Below are positions 8,319-15,994 of a stretch of 43,016 nt of DNA, one piece after another. The first letter of the stretch is position 1. Each line of letters begins with the position of its first letter. The stretch is taken from the NCBI RefSeq assembly GCF_021440515.1, contig NZ_JAKCMV010000037.1, forward strand, positions 1 to 43,016, read 5' to 3'. Origin of the DNA: Enterobacter asburiae. Its GTDB lineage: Bacteria > Pseudomonadota > Gammaproteobacteria > Enterobacterales > Enterobacteriaceae. Below the pieces are notes generated by a model, which saw nothing but the letters and a program-made list of their open reading frames with translations, did not search any database and was not told the DNA's origin. Both the position numbers and the translations under genes were made by a program.

Positions 8319-8840
8319 ATGCAGTCGTCAGTCAGAGGAATTGATCATATTGGTCTAACGGTGCCAGACATTGAGCTTGCCACGCAGTTTTTTGAACAGG
8401 CTTTTGGCGCGAAGGTGTTATATCACTCGGTAGAGAGTGATAACGATAATATTGACCATGACGCCCAGCAGCACACGCTGCGGTTATTTCCCGGCACCCG
8501 CGTTCACGCCATCCGGATGCTCGCCATGCCGCACGGCCCCGGCGTAGAACTCTTCGAAATGCACGGCCCCGAACAGGGTATGCCCGCCCGCGCCAGCGAC
8601 TTCGGCTTGCAGCATTTTGCTGTTTACGTTGACGATTTCGATCAGGCGATATCCGCCTTCACCGCCGCCGGCGGCGAAATGTTTACCGAACCGAAACCGC
8701 TCACCTTCCCGGATGAAAAGGGTGAAGGCAATGCTTTCTGCTACGGACAAACGCCCTGGGGCAGTATTGTCGAATTAATCTCCTGGCCTTCCCCTATGCC
8801 TTATGAAAAAAAGACGAATTTACGTCGCTGGAAACCCTGA
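8319..8840 (+). CDS. VOC (glyoxalase/dioxygenase superfamily) protein
   Basis: A 173-residue cytoplasmic protein of the vicinal-oxygen-chelate fold, with two beta-alpha-beta-beta-beta modules: GIDHIGLTVPDI (about 7-18) begins the first and LQHFAVYVDDFDQAI begins the second. Potential metal ligands are His10, a Glu in GVELFEMHG, the His of LQHFAVYV and the Glu of WGSIVELIS. The set matches glyoxalase I-like or extradiol-dioxygenase-like enzymes but does not identify the substrate. It lies 51 bp after the MBL-fold gene in the same orientation, and its ribosome site AGGAG is buried in a 13-bp hairpin. Confidence 0.85.
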   Translation: MQSSVRGIDHIGLTVPDIELATQFFEQAFGAKVLYHSVESDNDNIDHDAQQHTLRLFPGTRVHAIRMLAMPHGPGVELFEMHGPEQGMPARASDFGLQHFAVYVDDFDQAISAFTAAGGEMFTEPKPLTFPDEKGEGNAFCYGQTPWGSIVELISWPSPMPYEKKTNLRRWKP

Positions 8841-8982
8841 ATTTAAAATTTGTGCTATGAAAAAATACTCTTTTTATTTCCAGGACGAATCTGAGCCACA
8901 ACGAGAAAAATATTTGAGAGTCTGTTTATGAATTAGGTTTTTGGAAGCCGTAACACTAAACAGATAACGACACGGAGGCACC

Positions 8983-9198
8983 ATGTTTACTTATTACCCG
9001 GCACACACTACCTCAGCACAACCTGAACTCGTTAACGCGATCGCACAGGGTCTGCACGCGGAACACGGTGCTGTGACTGAAGATGACATTTTGATGGAAC
9101 TCACCCGTTGGCTGGAAGCCACAGACAATGACATCCTCAGTGACATCTACCAGCAGACCATTAACTACGTTGTGAGCGGGAAAAACGCATCGTTTTAA
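8983..9198 (+). CDS. bdm: Bdm, biofilm-dependent modulation protein
   Basis: A 71-residue protein matching E. coli Bdm in length and sequence (TEDDILMELTRWLEA, DNDILSDIYQQTINYVVSG). Bdm is a small cytoplasmic protein under Rcs phosphorelay control, reported to influence flagellar gene expression; its bdm mRNA is an RNase III target in E. coli. The start ATG follows CGGAGG by 4 nt. It is followed by sra and maeA, as in E. coli. No clear Rcs box could be assigned in the 142 bp upstream. Confidence 0.95.
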   Translation: MFTYYPAHTTSAQPELVNAIAQGLHAEHGAVTEDDILMELTRWLEATDNDILSDIYQQTINYVVSGKNASF

Positions 9199-9293
9199 AA
9201 ACCTGCTAAGCTGGATCTGCAACCTAAGGGGTTACATTTCGTCCGCATCTGCGGAGTTGTCCTTAAAACTATCAACAGGATTGAGGAGTACAT

Positions 9294-9431
9294 ATGAAAT
9301 CAAACCGTCAGGCACGCCATATTCTGGGACTGAACTACAAGCTCTCTAACCAACGTAAAGTGGTGATCGAGGGCGACAGCGAAACGCAAATCGCACACGC
9401 CACCGGGCGCAAGCGCCACGCTGGCCAGTAA
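9294..9431 (+). CDS. sra: Sra (RpsV), stationary-phase ribosome-associated protein
   Basis: A 45-residue basic protein beginning [13 protein letters not shown], the same length as E. coli Sra (protein D, S22). The N-terminal two thirds is conserved, and a TGRKR motif is kept near the C-terminus. It binds the 30S subunit in stationary phase. TTGAGGAG precedes the ATG at good spacing. It lies between bdm and maeA as in E. coli and ends 20 bp before a strong terminator. Confidence 0.95.
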   Translation: MKSNRQARHILGLNYKLSNQRKVVIEGDSETQIAHATGRKRHAGQ

Positions 9432-9451
9432 GTCCCCGCAGGAAATCGACA

Positions 9452-9481
9452 ACCCACCGGCCAAACCGGTGGGTTTTTTTT
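9452..9481 (+). terminator. Rho-independent terminator after sra
   Basis: A 9-bp stem ACCCACCGG/CCGGTGGGT (9452-9460, 9466-9474) with loop CCAAA runs directly into a T-tract (9474-9481). Confidence 0.93.
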
Positions 9482-9602
9482 ATGTGTTGAGGTAATTGGT
9501 ATTCAGCTCCTCTATAATATCGCCCGACCCCACCCCGCAGCACAGGCCAGAAAGATGACAACCGCCGCGTCAGGGACGGATCTTCAAAAAAGAGTGAGTG
9601 AC

Positions 9603-11300
9603 ATGGACAACAAACTGAAAAAACATCGTTCCCTATATATTCCGTACGCCGGACCCGTTCTGCTTGAATTCCCCCTGCTCAACAAAGGCAGCGCCTTCAG
9701 TATGGAAGAGCGCAGCAGCTTCAACCTGCTGGGACTGTTGCCAGAAGTGGTTGAAACCATAGAAGAACAAGCTGAACGTGCCTGGATCCAGTATCAGGGC
9801 TTCAAAACCGAGATCGACAAGCACATCTACCTGCGCAACATTCAGGACACCAACGAAACCCTCTTCTACCGTCTCGTGCAAAACCATCTTGAAGAGATGA
9901 TGCCGGTAATCTACACCCCAACGGTGGGCGCGGCCTGTGAACGTTTCTCCGAGATCTACCGCCGCTCCCGTGGGGTGTTTATCTCCTATCAGAACCGCCA
10001 CAACATGGACGACATTCTGCAAAACGTGCCGAACCACAACATCAAGGTCATTGTAGTGACCGACGGTGAACGTATTCTGGGCCTCGGCGACCAGGGCATC
10101 GGCGGCATGGGGATCCCAATCGGTAAACTGTCGCTGTATACCGCGTGCGGCGGCATCAGCCCTGCGTATACCCTGCCGGTGGTGCTGGATGTCGGCACCA
10201 ATAACCAGCAGCTGCTGAACGATCCTCTTTATATGGGCTGGCGTCACCCGCGTATTACCGACGACGAGTATTACCAGTTTGTTGATGATTTCATCCAGGC
10301 CGTGAGGCACCGCTGGCCGGACGTGCTGTTGCAGTTCGAAGATTTTGCGCAGAAAAACGCGATGCCGCTGCTTAACCGCTACCGCGATGAGATCTGCTCC
10401 TTTAACGACGATATTCAGGGCACCGCCGCCGTGACCGTGGGTACGCTGATTGCCGCCAGCCGCGCGGCGGGCAGCCAGCTCAGCTATCAGAAAATCGTCT
10501 TCCTCGGCGCGGGCTCGGCGGGCTGCGGCATTGCCGAGCAGATCATCGCGCAGACCCAGCGTGAAGGATTAAGCGAAGAGCTGGCCCGCTCCCGCGTCTA
10601 TATGGTCGACCGCTTCGGCCTGCTGACCGACGGAATGCCGAATCTGCTGCCGTTCCAGACCAAACTGGTGCAGAAACGCGAAACCCTGAAAAACTGGGAT
10701 ACCGATAATGAAGTGCTCTCCCTGCTGGACGTGGTGCGCAACGTGAAGCCGGATATTCTGATCGGCGTGTCCGGCCAGACCGGGCTGTTCACCGAAGAGA
10801 TCATCCGCGAGATGCACAAGTACTGCGAACGCCCTATCGTCATGCCGCTGTCTAACCCGACCTCCCGCGTCGAAGCCACCCCGCAGGACATCATCGCCTG
10901 GACCGAAGGTAACGCGCTGGTCGCCACCGGCAGCCCGTTCGAACCGGTGCTGTGGAAAGACAAGCTCTACCCGATTGCCCAGTGCAATAACTCCTACATC
11001 TTCCCGGGGATTGGTCTGGGCGTTATCGCCTCCGGCGCGTCGCGCATTACCGACGAAATGCTGATGTCTGCCAGTGAAACGCTGGCCGGTTACTCGCCGC
11101 TGGTTAACAACGGTGAAGGGCTGGTACTGCCGGAGCTGAAAGATATCCAGAAGGTCTCCCGCGCGATTGCGTTTGCGGTGGGTAAAATGGCCCAGCAGCA
11201 GGGCGTGGCGGTGAATACCTCTGCCGATGCGTTGCAGCAGGCTATCGACGATAACTACTGGATGCCGGAATACAGGAGCTATCGCAGGACGTCGATTTAA
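9603..11300 (+). CDS. maeA: MaeA, NAD-dependent malic enzyme
   Basis: A 565-residue enzyme, exactly the length of E. coli MaeA (SfcA). It converts L-malate and NAD+ to pyruvate, CO2 and NADH in the cytoplasm. Key segments are [14 protein letters not shown], the catalytic [18 protein letters not shown], the metal-binding [12 protein letters not shown] and the Rossmann [11 protein letters not shown]. The ATG at 9603 gives the family N-terminus ([17 protein letters not shown]); an ATG 48 bp upstream, at 9555, is in frame but lacks support. The ribosome site GAGTGAG is weak. It stands third in the conserved bdm-sra-maeA run and is followed by an interspersed repeat. Confidence 0.97.
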   Translation: MDNKLKKHRSLYIPYAGPVLLEFPLLNKGSAFSMEERSSFNLLGLLPEVVETIEEQAERAWIQYQGFKTEIDKHIYLRNIQDTNETLFYRLVQNHLEEMMPVIYTPTVGAACERFSEIYRRSRGVFISYQNRHNMDDILQNVPNHNIKVIVVTDGERILGLGDQGIGGMGIPIGKLSLYTACGGISPAYTLPVVLDVGTNNQQLLNDPLYMGWRHPRITDDEYYQFVDDFIQAVRHRWPDVLLQFEDFAQKNAMPLLNRYRDEICSFNDDIQGTAAVTVGTLIAASRAAGSQLSYQKIVFLGAGSAGCGIAEQIIAQTQREGLSEELARSRVYMVDRFGLLTDGMPNLLPFQTKLVQKRETLKNWDTDNEVLSLLDVVRNVKPDILIGVSGQTGLFTEEIIREMHKYCERPIVMPLSNPTSRVEATPQDIIAWTEGNALVATGSPFEPVLWKDKLYPIAQCNNSYIFPGIGLGVIASGASRITDEMLMSASETLAGYSPLVNNGEGLVLPELKDIQKVSRAIAFAVGKMAQQQGVAVNTSADALQQAIDDNYWMPEYRSYRRTSI

Positions 11301-11320
11301 GGCATCGGAGTCGCTGTAAC

Positions 11321-11357
11321 AATTCCCTCTCCCTGTGGGAGAGGGTGAGGGTGAGGG
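11321..11357. repeat. Interspersed G-rich repeat, copy 1
   Basis: A 37-bp element with a CCCTCTCCC/GGGAGAGGG hairpin followed by GTGAGGGTGAGGG. A near-identical copy lies at 42796-42833. Both sit just after a stop codon. Such extragenic elements are common in Enterobacter-like genomes and may act as transcript-end structures. Confidence 0.8.
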
Positions 11358-11445
11358 CATCAGACCGCACCCTCTAGCCAAATCCCCTTTCCCCCGCTAC
11401 ACTGCACTCATCCATCAACCTACTGAATATATAAGGAGGCCAATT

Positions 11446-11529
11446 ATGCTGTACTGTGAAATTTTCAATGTTTCACATACATTTGGTGATCGCACCAGCT
11501 CAAGCGTTATCGGTATCGTGCTGCGATAA
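11446..11529 (+). CDS. Candidate 27-residue leader peptide ahead of the ABC-F gene
   Basis: A short ORF encodes MLYCEIFNVSHTF and then GDRTSSSVIGIVLR. A near-perfect AAGGAGG sits 6 nt before its ATG, better than the ribosome site of the ABC-F gene that follows 115 bp later. Its last codons fall inside a strong hairpin (11498-11542). No homologue is recognised. Known antibiotic-resistance ABC-F genes (msrD, vmlR types) are often controlled by ribosome stalling on a leader ORF, which is the reason to flag it. It could be a chance ORF. Confidence 0.45.
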   Translation: MLYCEIFNVSHTFGDRTSSSVIGIVLR

Positions 11530-11542
11530 CTTCTGCTTGAGC
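11498..11542 (+). promoter_or_regulatory. Leader hairpin overlapping the end of the small ORF
   Basis: Left arm 11498-11512 pairs with 11524-11530 and 11535-11542, giving 15 bp interrupted by a 4-nt bulge (TTCT), around an 11-nt loop. The stop codon of the small ORF (11527-11529) lies within the right arm, so a translating or stalled ribosome would decide whether it forms. No U-tract follows. Confidence 0.5.
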
Positions 11543-11644
11543 GAAGACACCAACCCCTAAATCCCTTCTCTCGGGCTTACTGAGTTATCGTCAGCGATGT
11601 TTGACGAGGCATAAACATGCCTGTAACTCTTGGGTAAGCAACAA

Positions 11645-13354
11645 ATGAGCACTTTACTTACTGCACAATCTTTACGCGTTGATACGGCGTTTGGCACGCT
11701 CTTCGACTCACTCTCCTTTACGCTGAAAAAAGGCGACCGCATTGGTCTGCTGGGCGATAACGGCTGCGGCAAAAGTACGCTGTTGAAGATCCTGGACGGC
11801 ACCGACTCTCCCGCTGCCGGAATGGTGGCCCTGGCCGGGCATTGCCTGATGGCGCGCGTTGAGCAACATCTGCCGGACGCGATCTATTCGCTCACCATGC
11901 TGGACGCGGTGCTGGCTCAGCTGCCGCAGGGCGAACGCGAAAGCCTGCGCTGGAAGGCCGAAACGCTGCTGGCAAGCATGGGCTTTACCCCGCAGGATAT
12001 GGCGCTGCAATCGGCGACCCTCAGCGGTGGACAGCACACCCGCCTGCTGCTGGCGCGGGCGTTGATTAGCGAACCGGACCTGCTTCTGCTCGATGAACCC
12101 AGCAACCACCTCGACCTGCCGACCATGCTCTGGCTGGAGCAGTTTTTACAGAACTGGTCCGGCAGCTTTGTGCTGGTCTCCCATGATCGGCAGCTGCTTG
12201 ATGCGGTTACCAACGGCAGCTGGATCCTGCGCGATAAAACGCTGCACTACTTTGCGCTGCCCTGCACGGAAGCTCGTCGGGCGCTGGTCGCGAGAGATGA
12301 AAGCGACGCGCAGCGCCATAAGGCGGAGCAAAAGGAGATCGACCGCGTCGCCGCCAGCGCCAAACGACTGGCAACCTGAGGCAAGGTCTACGACAACGAA
12401 GACCTGGCGCGTAAGGCAAAACAGATGGAAAAGCAGGTTGAACGGCTGAAAGAGAGCCAGACCGAGCTGACCGCGGGCAGCCAGTGGACGTTAACCCTGC
12501 GTGGAGATGCCCTTCGCGCCGACCGTCTGCTGGAGATTGACACCCTCGACGTCCCTCCTGCACCGGGCCTGCCCGCGCTGTTTAGCGTGGAGATCGCGCG
12601 CATCAAAAGCGGCGATCGGGTGGCGATCGTCGGGCGTAACGGCTGCGGTAAATCCTCGCTGATGAAGCTTATCTGGCGACAGTTTACCGGCGGGCAGCCG
12701 TCAGACGCGCTGAAAATTCATCCGCGCGTTGCGATGGGCTATTACGACCAGACCCTCCACCAGCTGCCGGACGAGGCGTCGCTTCTGGACGCGTTAGAGC
12801 CCTTCGCGCCTGCTCCGCAGGATCGCAAGATGGCGCTGATTAGCGCCGGATTCCCCTGGGCGCGCCACGGGCAAAAGGTCAATACCCTCAGCGGCGGCGA
12901 GCGTTCTCGCCTGCTGTTTGTCGGGCTGACGCTTGCCCGCTACAGCCTGCTGATGCTTGATGAACCGACCAACCATCTGGACATGGAAGGCAAAGAGGCG
13001 CTGGCAGAAACCCTCCAGCAGTTTGAGGGGGGCGTGCTGCTGGTGAGCCACGATCGTCAGCTAATAAGCCAAAGCTGCAATCGCTTCTGGCTAATTGAAG
13101 ATGGTCATCTTAGCGAATGGCATGACGCTGATGCTGTGTTTGAACGCCTGCGTGAACGCACAGGTCTGACGCCGTCGGCAGAGGCTGAGTCCACCGTTCA
13201 GGAACAGCCGTCGCCGTATGACGATTTGCTGGAACGGCTGGTTACGCTGGAAACGCTGCTGGAGGAGGATTTGGCGCGTAAGCCGAAGCACCAAAAGCCG
13301 CAGCTTCAGGCGCAGTGGCGTAAAGAGATCGCGTCGCTGGAAGCTCAGCTGTAA
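11645..13354 (+). pseudogene. ABC-F family ATPase interrupted by an in-frame TGA
   Basis: One frame of 569 codons encodes a complete duplicated ABC-F ATPase (a ribosome-associated, non-transport ABC protein) apart from a TGA at 12377-12379 (codon 245). Domain 1 has Walker A GDNGCGKST, signature LSGGQHTRLLLARAL and Walker B LLLLDEPSNHLD. Domain 2 has GRNGCGKSS, LSGGERSRLLFVGL and LMLDEPTNHLD. The TGA falls in the charged inter-domain linker, between RLAT and GKVYDNEDLARKAK. Family members usually have Trp there, so TGG to TGA is the simplest cause. Translation could restart at the ATG at 12425, giving only the second ATPase half (309 residues). The rest of the frame is undamaged, which suggests a recent mutation, a sequencing error or tolerated readthrough. 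The start ATG has a weak ribosome site. It is distinct from Uup, EttA, YbiT and YheS as far as can be judged. Confidence 0.85.
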
Positions 13355-13360
13355 TTCTGC

Positions 13361-13392
13361 GCCCGGCGGTAGCCTCGCCGGGCCAGTTTTTT
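13361..13392 (+). terminator. Terminator after the ABC-F gene
   Basis: An 8-bp GC stem GCCCGGCG/CGCCGGGC (13361-13368, 13376-13383) is followed after 3 nt by six T residues. It lies just after the ABC-F stop, and its T-tract touches the stop of the convergent pyrophosphatase gene. Confidence 0.75.
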
Positions 13393-13990
13393 ACTGCGGG
13401 TTTTTCGCTTTCCAGGCATCCCATGCCTGTTTAATTTCCCCTTTTGCCGCGGCGGCGTCGTTAAAGCCGCTCAGCTCCACCTTCTTGCGCCCTTCCGGCA
13501 GCTGCTTATACACGCGAAAAAACGATTCCAGACGCTGCACTTCGATCTTCGGCAGATCGTTCAATTCTTTAATATCGTCATAGGTCGGGTCAATTTTGCT
13601 GGCCGGAACCGCCACGATTTTGTCGTCCTTCTCGCCGCCGTCGACCATTTTCAGCACGCCGATAGCGCGCAGCTTGATCAGCGTGCCGGGTGCCATCGGT
13701 GCGCGTGTGTAGAAAATCACGTCCAGCGGATCGCCATCCCCGGCCAGCGACTGGGTCAGCGAGCCGTAATTAGCGGGATACGCCACCGGCATCGACTGGA
13801 AACGGTCTGCCACGATAAACCCGGTCTTCGCATCGGTTTCATATTTAATGATCCCGCCCGCCGGAATTTCGGTCACGGCGTAGAACTCTTCCGGGTTATT
13901 GTCCGGCTGAGGAAATTCAAGGATGTTTTGCGCCTGTACGGAAGCGGACAGCAGGACGCTGATTGCGATAAGTTTTTTCACCAGAAGCAT
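13391..13990 (-). CDS. Exported family I inorganic pyrophosphatase
   Basis: A 199-residue soluble PPase of the same family as cytoplasmic Ppa, but with an N-terminal Sec signal peptide (LLVKKLIAISVLLSASVQA, cleavage near residue 20). It should hydrolyse pyrophosphate in the periplasm. The active site appears intact by comparison with E. coli Ppa: Glu41, Lys49 and Glu51 (IIKYE), Arg63 (DRF), Tyr75 (YPANYG), Asp85/Asp87/Asp90 (DGDPLD), Asp117, Lys124 (DDKIVAVP) and Tyr161-Lys162. The start ATG has an A-rich AAAAAGAC upstream. It is convergent with the ABC-F gene and divergent from adhP. Enterobacteria already carry cytosolic Ppa, so this is an additional enzyme. Confidence 0.9.
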   Translation of the reverse strand: MLLVKKLIAISVLLSASVQAQNILEFPQPDNNPEEFYAVTEIPAGGIIKYETDAKTGFIVADRFQSMPVAYPANYGSLTQSLAGDGDPLDVIFYTRAPMAPGTLIKLRAIGVLKMVDGGEKDDKIVAVPASKIDPTYDDIKELNDLPKIEVQRLESFFRVYKQLPEGRKKVELSGFNDAAAAKGEIKQAWDAWKAKNPQ

Positions 13991-14235
13991 GTCTTTTTAA
14001 CTCTGCGGTTATCAGGAAGCCAACACGTTACGTTCGCTGCATGACAGAACCATGACGCTTTTTTTGCAGTTTTTCTGTCCTACCATTTATGAGTGGATCG
14101 CTTTGTTCTTAATCTGAAATCGTATGAATTTATGACAATGTGTTGCGCCCGCCTTGCAATACCGTGCCATTCTCTTAATCCTTAGGAAGTACTTCCCCTG
14201 CTATGCAGATTCTCATCATGAACAAGGAGAAACAT

Positions 14236-15246
14236 ATGAAGGCTGCTGTTGTTACCCAGGATCATCAGGTTAACGTGACTGAAAAAACCCTCCGCCCACT
14301 CAAGTATGGCGAAGCCCTGCTGAAAATGGAGTGCTGCGGCGTGTGCCATACCGATCTTCACGTGAAGAACGGTGATTTCGGCGATAAAACCGGCGTGATC
14401 CTCGGTCATGAAGGGATTGGTATCGTCAAAGAGATCGGCCCGGGCGTGCAGTCGCTGAAGGTGGGCGATCGGGCAAGCGTGGCATGGTTCTTTGAAGGCT
14501 GCGGTCACTGTGAATACTGTAACTCCGGCAACGAAACCCTGTGCCGCGACGTGAAAAACGCGGGCTATTCCGTTGACGGCGGCATGGCGCAAGAGTGCAT
14601 CGTCACCGCCGATTACGCGGTGAAAGTGCCGGACGGGCTTGACTCTGCGGCGGCCAGCAGCATCACCTGTGCCGGAGTCACCACCTACAAAGCGGTAAAA
14701 GTTTCCGGTATTAAACCGGGCCAGTGGATCGCGATTTACGGTCTGGGTGGCCTGGGCAACCTCGCGCTGCAATACGCTAAAAACGTCTTTAACGCCAAAG
14801 TCATCGCCCTTGACGTTAACGACGAACAGCTCAAGCTGGCGGCAAGCATGGGTGCGGATTTAACCATTAACTCCCGCAGCGAAGATGCCGCTAAAATTGT
14901 GCAGGAAAAAACCGGCGGCGCCCATGCTGCTGTCGTCACCGCCGTCGCAAAAGCCGCATTCAACTCGGCGGTTGATGCCGTTCGCGCCGGTGGCCGCGTG
15001 GTGGCCGTTGGCCTGCCGCCGGAAGCCATGAGTCTGGATATTCCGCGTCTGGTGCTGGACGGTATTCAGGTAGTCGGTTCGCTGGTCGGCACCCGTCAGG
15101 ATCTGATCGAAGCCTTCCAGTTTGCGGCTGAAGGCAAAGTGGTGCCGAAAGTGACCATGCGTCCGCTGGAAGACATCAACGCCATCTTTAAAGAGATGGA
15201 ACAGGGCCAGATCCGTGGCCGTATGGTGATTGATTTACGCTCGTAA
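14236..15246 (+). CDS. adhP: AdhP, zinc-dependent ethanol-active alcohol dehydrogenase
   Basis: A 336-residue medium-chain dehydrogenase, the length of E. coli AdhP and closely similar throughout. It interconverts ethanol and acetaldehyde with NAD(H). Catalytic zinc ligands are in GVCHTD and the GHEG motif. The structural zinc is held by the cysteines of the CGHCEYC segment and the following C of TLCRD. The Rossmann motif is [11 protein letters not shown]. The start ATG follows AAGGAG by 6 nt; an in-frame ATG 33 bp further upstream, at 14203, is unsupported. The upstream 245 bp shared with the pyrophosphatase gene contains a short palindrome GGAAGTACTTCC (14185-14196), 40 bp before the start, of unknown role. 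Confidence 0.96.
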   Translation: MKAAVVTQDHQVNVTEKTLRPLKYGEALLKMECCGVCHTDLHVKNGDFGDKTGVILGHEGIGIVKEIGPGVQSLKVGDRASVAWFFEGCGHCEYCNSGNETLCRDVKNAGYSVDGGMAQECIVTADYAVKVPDGLDSAAASSITCAGVTTYKAVKVSGIKPGQWIAIYGLGGLGNLALQYAKNVFNAKVIALDVNDEQLKLAASMGADLTINSRSEDAAKIVQEKTGGAHAAVVTAVAKAAFNSAVDAVRAGGRVVAVGLPPEAMSLDIPRLVLDGIQVVGSLVGTRQDLIEAFQFAAEGKVVPKVTMRPLEDINAIFKEMEQGQIRGRMVIDLRS

Positions 15247-15252
15247 GCCCGT

Positions 15253-15285
15253 AGCCGGGGGAGCAATGCGCCTGCCCCGGCTTTC
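15253..15285 (+). terminator. Possible terminator between adhP and the Rrf2 gene
   Basis: An 8-bp stem AGCCGGGG/CCCCGGCT (15253-15260, 15275-15282) with a 14-nt loop is followed by only three T residues. It lies between convergent genes and is a weak candidate. Confidence 0.4.
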
Positions 15286-15287
15286 CG

Positions 15288-15794
15288 CTACGACGACCGC
15301 CTGTCGGCAATCCACTCCTGTACTTCAATCTGAAACGTATCCGGTGCTTTGCGATACATCTTGCGCGCCAAATCCAGAATGGTATGACGCGATAGCTCCT
15401 CTTCCATCCGCTGCTGGGCGCTGTCCATCACGGAGCGCACGCCGCACGGACCATCGCACACCCAGGCGGGAGGGGTTTCATCAAACACCGCCAGACGCTG
15501 GCGCACCTCGCGGCACTCAAACATACTCTTTTCGCCGTCAATAGCCTGGGCCACATCCAGCACGGAGATCAGCTCCGCCGGGCGCGCGAGCCTGAATCCC
15601 CCGCCCTTGCCCTCGGTGCTGCTCACCAGCCCCGCGCGGGATAAACGGGTGAAGATCTTGCCCAGATAGTCATAAGGCACCCCCTGTAAGGCGGCCATCT
15701 CTCTGACGCTCATCTCACGTTCGTTGCCTTTTGCATCCACCATACACATCAGGCTATGAATGCCGTATTCCACGCCGGAACTGTAAAAAGCCAT
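15288..15794 (-). CDS. Rrf2-family transcriptional regulator, probable Fe-S sensor
   Basis: A 168-residue Rrf2 regulator with an N-terminal winged helix (about 1-75, including a GKGGGFRLARP wing). Three cysteines lie in the region used by IscR, NsrR and RsrR to bind an Fe-S cluster: Cys94, Cys113 and Cys117 (MFEC ... WVCDGPC). Their spacing is C-x18-C-x3-C, unlike IscR or NsrR. The ATG at 15794 is chosen because GGAG sits 7 nt upstream. It is divergent from the flavoprotein gene across a perfect 22-bp palindrome, so it very likely represses or activates that gene and itself in response to redox, iron or NO status (inferred). Confidence 0.88.
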   Translation of the reverse strand: MAFYSSGVEYGIHSLMCMVDAKGNEREMSVREMAALQGVPYDYLGKIFTRLSRAGLVSSTEGKGGGFRLARPAELISVLDVAQAIDGEKSMFECREVRQRLAVFDETPPAWVCDGPCGVRSVMDSAQQRMEEELSRHTILDLARKMYRKAPDTFQIEVQEWIADRRSS

Positions 15795-15920
15795 AGGTAA
15801 CTCCGAAGCCATTAATCCGGGTCATTATAGCGGCGTTTGGTAGTGCTAAACCATCGCCCCGCCGCTCTAAATTTTAATGCTATGAAAATTCTGGATATTC
15901 ATTTTTAACTCAGAAAGAAG

Positions 15921-15942
15921 TTGTCGCAGTTAACTGCGACAA
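15921..15942. promoter_or_regulatory. Perfect 22-bp palindromic operator in the Rrf2/flavoprotein spacer
   Basis: TTGTCGCAGTT is followed at once by its reverse complement AACTGCGACAA, with no mismatch. A further half-like TTGCAGTTA begins at 15949. The palindrome lies 53 bp before the flavoprotein ATG and 127 bp before the Rrf2 ATG. It is the obvious binding site for the adjacent dimeric Rrf2 regulator. Confidence 0.75.
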
Positions 15943-15994
15943 GTATAGTTGCAGTTATGTCAGACACAGCGCCTGACGATCACAAGGATCGAAG

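Noticed and set aside
12380..12405. Hairpin AGGTCT/AGACCT just after the ABC-F UGA, considered as a SECIS element
   Set aside because: It starts only 4 nt after the UGA, has a 10-nt loop and lacks the bulged U and GUCU loop seen in the real fdnG SECIS. ABC-F proteins are not known selenoproteins.
14185..14196. Palindrome GGAAGTACTTCC before adhP considered as an operator
   Set aside because: Short, unsupported by a neighbouring regulator and not matched to a known site; mentioned only in the adhP entry.
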